The notes beneath the pieces were generated by a model. The model was given only the letters and a program-made list of their open reading frames with translations. It was not told where the DNA came from and did not search any database. Positions 15,423 through 19,358 of a stretch of 19,358 nt of DNA are shown here, piece after piece; position 1 is the stretch's first letter, and every line of letters starts with the position of its first letter. The translations under genes were made by a program, and so were the position numbers. This DNA is from Deltaproteobacteria bacterium. GTDB lineage: Bacteria; Myxococcota_A; UBA796; CAJQPC01. The DNA lies in contig JADKFE010000083.1 in NCBI GenBank assembly GCA_016717595.1, forward strand, positions 1 to 19,358. Reading direction: 5' to 3'.

Positions 15423-16030
15423 AGAGTAAGGGCTTCTGGAACCTCCCCAACAGCCTCACCGTGGCCCGCATCGCCGTGGTGCCGCTGATGGTGTGGCTGC
15501 TCTACACCACGCCCACCCGTCTAGAGGCCGCCTTGGCCTGCGTGATCTTCGTCGTGGCGATGATCACCGACGTGATCGACGGCTACCTCGCGCGAAAGTG
15601 GGGGCTCACTTCCGTGATCGGGGCCTTTCTGGACCCCCTCGCCGACAAGCTCATGGTGGCCACGACGATGATCATGCTCGTGAACCTGGGCTGGATGCCG
15701 GCCTGGGTGGCGGCGGTGATCATCTGCCGTGAGCTGACGATCACCGCCCTGCGCACCGTGGCGATCAGCGAGGGCCTGGTGATGCCCGCCGACACCTTGG
15801 GCAAGTTCAAGACGTCATTCCAGTCCACCGCCCTGGGCTTCTTGTTGTGGCATTACCCCACGACCCTGTGGCCCAACCCGCGCTTTCATGTGGAGGTCCA
15901 CTCCGCCGGGCTGGTGCTGATGTACATCGCGCTGTTCTTTACGCTCGCGAGCGCGACGAACTACCTCGTGACCTTCTTCCGCCACGCGGCGAAGTTAGAG
16001 CGAGAGCGCGCTGCGTTGACGCAGGGCTGA
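15419..16030 (+). CDS. pgsA: CDP-diacylglycerol-glycerol-3-phosphate 3-phosphatidyltransferase
   Basis: PgsA makes phosphatidylglycerol phosphate from CDP-diacylglycerol and glycerol 3-phosphate at the inner membrane, the committed step to phosphatidylglycerol and cardiolipin. The 203-residue protein carries the full CDP-alcohol phosphotransferase signature: Asp51, Asp54-Gly55, Ala58-Arg59, Gly68, Asp72 and Asp76, read from DVIDGYLARKWG and IGAFLDPLADK. NLPNSLTVARI at the N-terminus and several hydrophobic helices are also typical. The start is GTG at 15419, overlapping the transglycosylase stop, with AGGTG shortly upstream. PgsA is preferred over the closely related phosphatidylserine or cardiolipin synthases because of the N-terminal LPNSLTVARI motif and length. 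Confidence 0.93.
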   Translation: MKSKGFWNLPNSLTVARIAVVPLMVWLLYTTPTRLEAALACVIFVVAMITDVIDGYLARKWGLTSVIGAFLDPLADKLMVATTMIMLVNLGWMPAWVAAVIICRELTITALRTVAISEGLVMPADTLGKFKTSFQSTALGFLLWHYPTTLWPNPRFHVEVHSAGLVLMYIALFFTLASATNYLVTFFRHAAKLERERAALTQG

Positions 16031-16090
16031 CACAGCCCGCGCTTGCGGTCGGGAGAATCTGGAGACAGATTGGCGGCATCCCCAAACTCC

Positions 16091-16096
16091 GAGGAG
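16091..16096 (+). promoter_or_regulatory. Shine-Dalgarno site of the protease gene
   Basis: GAGGAG lies 5 nt before the ATG at 16102 and fixes the start, giving a clean signal peptide. Confidence 0.65.
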
Positions 16097-16101
16097 TCGC
16101 C

Positions 16102-17235
16102 ATGATCATCCCCTCTACCCTCTTCGCCCTCGCGCTCAGCGCCGCGGCCTTCGCTGGCGAGCCCAGCTTTGAGGCCGCCACGCCCAGCGCTGGCGCCGCC
16201 GCCCCGACGATCTCGGCCATCATCAACGGCGAAGACGCCACCATCGACGACTACCCGATGACGGGCGGCATGATGATGGACGCCGATCTCAACTTCCAGG
16301 GCACGGACTACGAGGTCCGCATGTTCGTGTGCTCCAGCACGCTCATCGCCCCGGACGTCGTGCTCCTCGCCGCCCACTGCCTCGATGACTACGCCTTCAC
16401 CTACGGCTTCGGCACCATCGAGAACAAAGACATCCGCTGGACCCGCCAGGCCGATCTCAGCGCGCATGACGGCAACGCGATCAACGAGTGGCCCGCCGAT
16501 GCCATCGTCGCCTGGGACTGGGTGGTTCACGAGAGCTTCGACCTCCAGAAGCTCCAGACCGGCATCGCCACCAACTACGACGTCGCCCTGATCTTCCTCG
16601 ATCAGGCCGTCACCGACGTGCCCCACGCCTACCTCATCACTGAAGAGGAGGCCGCGCAGCTCGCCGTGGGCACTGAGGTCGCCGTGGTCGGCTGGGGCCA
16701 GCAGATCGCCTCTGACAGCCCCTTCGACCCCCCGGAGCCCGGCTCCTACGCCTACAAACAGCAGGGCATGAGCAGCATCGCCGAGCTGGGTGAGGCCGAG
16801 TTCCAGGTGGGCTCCCTTGAGACCGACGTGCGCAAGTGCCACGGCGACTCCGGCGGCCCGTCCTTCGCTTGGGTGGAGACCGATCTCGCGGAGTCCATGC
16901 GCATCGTCGGCGTCACCTCCCACGCCTATGACCAGACGGACTGCAAGAAGACCGGCGGCGTCGACACCCGCGTCGACTTCTACCTGGGCTGGATCGACGC
17001 CGAGATGCGCGCCCGCTGCGAGGACGGCACCCGCGTGTGGTGTGACGAGCCCGGCCTCGTGCCCGTGCCCGCGAAGGAGCCTGAAGACGACGGCGGCAAA
17101 GACGTCGACGGCGAAGACGAGGAGGAGAAGGGCGGGCGCCTGACCTGCTCGACCTCCACCGCCCCGGCCTCTCGTGGCCTGGGGATGTTGGCCGCGTTGG
17201 GCCTCGCCGGGCTCATGGTCCGCCGTCGCCGCTGA
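16102..17235 (+). CDS. Secreted trypsin-like serine protease with MYXO-CTERM-like tail
   Basis: This 377-residue chymotrypsin-fold (S1) protease has a signal peptide ending near AFA (residue 18), a short propeptide, and IING at 40-43 in place of the IVGG activation site. The triad is visible: His92 in LLAAHC, Asp160 in NYDVALIFLD, and Ser250 in CHGDSGGPSF. Paired cysteines flank the His and Ser. After the domain comes an acidic Asp/Glu/Gly/Lys linker (about 325-345), then a cysteine, a hydrophobic helix (GLGMLAALGLAGLMV) and a closing RRRR, the layout of MYXO-CTERM sorting signals. This predicts surface anchoring after processing in a myxobacterium. The residue before IING is Ala, so activation would not be tryptic. 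The gene follows pgsA by 71 bp; whether it has its own promoter is unclear. Confidence 0.92.
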   Translation: MIIPSTLFALALSAAAFAGEPSFEAATPSAGAAAPTISAIINGEDATIDDYPMTGGMMMDADLNFQGTDYEVRMFVCSSTLIAPDVVLLAAHCLDDYAFTYGFGTIENKDIRWTRQADLSAHDGNAINEWPADAIVAWDWVVHESFDLQKLQTGIATNYDVALIFLDQAVTDVPHAYLITEEEAAQLAVGTEVAVVGWGQQIASDSPFDPPEPGSYAYKQQGMSSIAELGEAEFQVGSLETDVRKCHGDSGGPSFAWVETDLAESMRIVGVTSHAYDQTDCKKTGGVDTRVDFYLGWIDAEMRARCEDGTRVWCDEPGLVPVPAKEPEDDGGKDVDGEDEEEKGGRLTCSTSTAPASRGLGMLAALGLAGLMVRRRR

Positions 17236-17249
17236 GTGATCTACGGGAC

Positions 17250-17270
17250 GAGGGTGCGCTAAGCGCCCTC
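17250..17270. terminator. Stem-loop between convergent protease and HEAT genes
   Basis: GAGGGTGC and GCGCCCTC pair over 8 bp (one G-T wobble) around a 5-nt loop. It overlaps the stop codon of the minus-strand HEAT gene and lies 14 bp after the protease stop. There is no T-run, so termination, possibly in both directions, is only a guess. Confidence 0.35.
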
Positions 17271-17519
17271 GATCTCGGCGATGGCCCGCGCCGCCGCCTC
17301 TCGCACGGCGGGGGTGCGGTCGCGCAGGCGCTCACGCAGGCCGGGGATGCCCGCGGCGCTGCGCAGAGAGGCCAAGGCGTGAATCGCCTGGAGCTTCACG
17401 CTCCACTCCCGGGCGCGCAGGAGGCGCACGTTGGGCTCCACCGCCCGGGGATCGCCGATCTGGGCGAGGCCTACGGCGGCGCGCCAGCTCTCGGCCTGAT
17501 CTTCGCGGGCGAGCGCCAC
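17259..17519 (-). CDS. HEAT-repeat protein, C-terminal fragment (frame-broken gene)
   Basis: The 86 codons continue the HEAT array of the neighbouring larger fragment in another frame: RAAVGLAQIGDPRAVEP, LQAIHALASLRSAAGIPG and VREAAARAIAEIEGA each read as HEAT helices. A GTG at 17519 could be called as a start, but no ribosome site supports it, and the sequence begins mid-repeat. I treat it as the 3' end of the gene that starts at 18946. One base missing around 17513-17525 would explain the shift, giving REAL followed directly by VALAREDQAESW. Confidence 0.75.
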   Translation of the reverse strand: MALAREDQAESWRAAVGLAQIGDPRAVEPNVRLLRAREWSVKLQAIHALASLRSAAGIPGLRERLRDRTPAVREAAARAIAEIEGA

Positions 17520-18946
17520 AGCGCCTCGCGGGCGGCCTCGTCTCCAAGGCGGGCGCGGGCGGTGATCAGGCTCACCCAGGTGGGCGCGTCTTCAGTGAGC
17601 CGGGGCTCGCTGCGGATGAGCGTGCGTAGGCCGGGGAGCTGCCCGGGCTCGGCGACGGTGGCCAAGGCCGCGGCCGCGGCGCGGCGCACGCTGAGGCTCT
17701 CTTCGCTGAGCAGGTGCAAGAGCCGACGGGCGACCTCGGGGCTGGGCACGCCGAGACGACCCAAGGCCTCGGCGGCGGCGGCGCGCACACGCTCGTGGAG
17801 ATCCGACGCCGTGGCCTCCATGAGCCCCTCGATGCCCTCTGGGGAGCCGATCGCCCCGATCGCCTCGGCGGCGGCGGCGCGGATCGGCACCTCATCGCCC
17901 ACCAAGGCCGCGGTGAGGTTCGGCAGGGCCGATGGGTCGCCCAGTCGGCCAAGCGCCCGGGCGGCGGACTCTCGAACCGCCTCGCTGACGTCCTCCAAGG
18001 CCAGCACCAGGGTTGGCACGGCCTGGGCGAGCTTGAGGTGACCCAAGCCCTCGGCCGCCCATTGGCGCACGGCCTCACGCTCATCATCCAGGGCCTTCTT
18101 GAGCGGCGTGAGGGCGCGGGGATCGCCGCTGAGCCCCAACGAGATCGCCGCGCCAGCGTGGGCGTACTCGCCGTCCATGTCGGCGAAGAGGTATGCGACG
18201 AGGGGCTCAAAGGCCTCGGGGGCCTTAAACACGCCGAGGCACCAGGCCGCCGTGGAGCGCACGGCGCTGTCGGCGTCGCCGAGGGCGGCGATGAGCGCGG
18301 GCAGCGCGGCGGCGTCGCGGGCGGCGCTCAGGGCCTCCACAGCCTTAAACCGCACCTCGCTGCGCTCGTTTGCATCGCTGAGGCGGCCCAGCAGGGGCTC
18401 GACCAAGGCCAGGTCAGGCTGCTCGCGCAGGAGGATGCAGACCTCCTCTCGCAGCCGCGCCGCGGGATCCTCGATGAGCCGGGACAAGGCGCGGTGACCG
18501 GCCTCGCCGCCGATCCGCGCCAAGGTGCGGCAGACGTCCAGGCGTAAGGGCACGCTCGGATCCTCAAGCAGGCCGAGGAGATCATCCGCCACGTTGGCGC
18601 TGCCGAGCTGGCCCAGGCCCCGCACGGAGATTCGCCGCACGTCCTCGTCGGGATCCTCTAGCGCCGCGAGCAGCCAGGGCACGCTGCGGAGATCGCCGTG
18701 GGTCACGATCGCCTGCACGATCAGGCGGCGGGAGGCGACGGAGGAGGAGTCGAGCCGGGCGCCGAGGCGCTGGGCGAGGTCCAAGGCGCCCAGACGGCGG
18801 GACAAGGCGCGCTGGGCGACGGCGCGCACGGCGTCCTCAACGCCGGGGCTCACCGCGAAGTCCAAGAGGCCCTCGACGCTCTCGTCGTCGCGTCGAAGCT
18901 CCAAGCTCGCGATCACCGCGAGGCGCTCCTCCACCGAGGTCCTCAT
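17471..18946 (-). CDS. HEAT-repeat scaffold protein, main fragment (frame-broken gene)
   Basis: The product is almost entirely HEAT/PBS-lyase-type repeats of about 30 residues. Examples are WLLAALEDPDEDVRRISVR, ALIAALGDADSAVRSTAAW, ALDDEREAVRQWAAEGLG, ALEDVSEAVRESAARALG and HLLSEESLSVRRAAAAALA. It is a soluble alpha-solenoid, probably a protein-protein scaffold; no catalytic domain is seen. Past about 17515 the frame leaves the repeat pattern (LWRSPAKIRPRAGAPP) and stops, while the repeats continue in the other frame. Restored, the protein would have about 562 residues. I chose ATG 18946 (MRTSVEERLAVIASLEL), with AGGA 7 nt upstream. In-frame ATGs at about 18978 and 18984 are alternatives. The frame extends to 19093, but that part has no repeat character. 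Confidence 0.8.
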   Translation of the reverse strand: MRTSVEERLAVIASLELRRDDESVEGLLDFAVSPGVEDAVRAVAQRALSRRLGALDLAQRLGARLDSSSVASRRLIVQAIVTHGDLRSVPWLLAALEDPDEDVRRISVRGLGQLGSANVADDLLGLLEDPSVPLRLDVCRTLARIGGEAGHRALSRLIEDPAARLREEVCILLREQPDLALVEPLLGRLSDANERSEVRFKAVEALSAARDAAALPALIAALGDADSAVRSTAAWCLGVFKAPEAFEPLVAYLFADMDGEYAHAGAAISLGLSGDPRALTPLKKALDDEREAVRQWAAEGLGHLKLAQAVPTLVLALEDVSEAVRESAARALGRLGDPSALPNLTAALVGDEVPIRAAAAEAIGAIGSPEGIEGLMEATASDLHERVRAAAAEALGRLGVPSPEVARRLLHLLSEESLSVRRAAAAALATVAEPGQLPGLRTLIRSEPRLTEDAPTWVSLITARARLGDEAAREALWRSPAKIRPRAGAPP

Positions 18947-19199
18947 CACGGCATCCTGCCTTGTCGCGCCGGTCATCAGCATGAAGACGTACTTCCTCAC
19001 CTTGATCGATACCACGCGCCAGAGCGTCAACGGCGCCCTGGGGGGCGCCCTGGGCGCAGGGTGCCAACACCGAGGGCCAAAGCGCCGCTCCATGCTCTAA
19101 AATGGGCGACCGAGCCCGGCGGCTGATGACAAAAAACGACAAGTCTCTATGGGCTTAGGCATGATCATCGGTTTGATCCCCGTCGCCGGAGCGCGGTTG
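18947..19199. other. Divergent intergenic region with a small hairpin
   Basis: About 250 bp lie between the HEAT gene and the rightmost gene. At 19044-19065 GGCGCCCTG pairs with CAGGGTGCC (9 bp, one wobble) around a GGCG loop, beside a second GGCGCCCTG at 19032-19040. No T-run follows, so an operator or simple GC-rich self-complementarity is as likely as a terminator. No promoter could be assigned. Confidence 0.3.
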
Positions 19200-19358
19200 A
19201 TGAACGATCCTCACGGCCCGATCGTGCTCTTGGGGCGCTGCGGCCTTGATCGCCTCGCTGGGCCGCTTCGGGGGATCACCGGGGCTGAGGTGATCGTCTC
19301 CGGCTTCACCGACACGGCCCTGGCCCGGCGGATCGCGCCGTCGTTGGTGTATGTCGAT
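19200..19358 (+). CDS. Unrecognised protein, possibly receiver-like, cut by window end
   Basis: Fifty-three codons are open to the right edge. The chosen ATG has GGAG 8 nt upstream (19188-19191); in-frame ATGs at 19149 and 19161 are possible alternatives. The sequence alternates as strand (PIVLLGR), helix (GLDRLAGPLRGIT), strand (AEVIVSGF), helix (TALARRI) and strand (SLVYVD). That is the order of a response-regulator receiver domain, with the Asp near residue 53 where a phosphoacceptor would sit. The acidic pair normally found after the first strand is missing (GRCG instead). The receiver reading is a guess from fold pattern alone. Confidence 0.5.
   Translation, partial: MNDPHGPIVLLGRCGLDRLAGPLRGITGAEVIVSGFTDTALARRIAPSLVYVD

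Overview
The window looks like chromosomal DNA of a very GC-rich bacterium of the Myxococcota type. Three things suggest this. The secreted trypsin-like protease at 16102-17235 ends in a MYXO-CTERM-like tripartite tail. There are two large eukaryotic-like Ser/Thr kinases with long sensory or NTPase/TPR extensions. Lipoproteins, WD40-like propellers, FG-GAP repeats and HEAT repeats are frequent. No tRNA, rRNA, CRISPR array, transposase or phage gene was seen. All family assignments come from reading motifs by eye; no database search was run.

Layout. 1-2491: a minus-strand pair (PKD-like lipoprotein, then a WD40-like protein) sits between two colinear direct copies of a non-coding repeat. The copies are about 85% identical over 250 bp, lie exactly 1921 bp apart, and each carries two copies of a perfectly conserved 25-bp core spaced 85 bp apart. 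2492-7467: one very large transmembrane kinase gene (about 1658 residues if intact), read in two frames because of a break near 3535. Its order is degenerate pseudokinase, canonical kinase, membrane segment, FG-GAP/VCBS-like repeats, lectin-like beta-sandwich, TPR-like tail. 7487-8881: a minus-strand pair, a GAF-domain protein followed 3 nt later by a small acidic protein of unknown function. 8959-12492: a divergent cytoplasmic kinase-AAA/STAND-TPR protein whose catalytic loop reads HQD instead of HRD. 12504-14767: minus strand, nadB (L-aspartate oxidase, TTG start) overlapping a lipoprotein gene by 4 nt (GTGA). 14829-17235: plus strand, a lytic transglycosylase overlapping pgsA by 4 nt, then the trypsin-like protease. 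17259-18946: minus strand, a HEAT-repeat protein with a second frame break near 17515. 19200-end: the start of an unrecognised protein cut by the window edge.

How the genes relate. The window mixes housekeeping functions (NAD biosynthesis, phosphatidylglycerol synthesis, peptidoglycan cleavage) with signalling (two kinases, a GAF sensor) and cell-envelope proteins (two lipoproteins, one C-terminally anchored protease). Two genes look frameshifted, both in the sense of missing bases. Either the assembly has indel errors or the locus has recent lesions, and this should be settled before any biological reading. The most unusual features are the repeat pair flanking the lipoprotein/propeller operon, the tandem pseudokinase-kinase receptor, and the non-RD kinase-NTPase-TPR protein divergent from a GAF operon.
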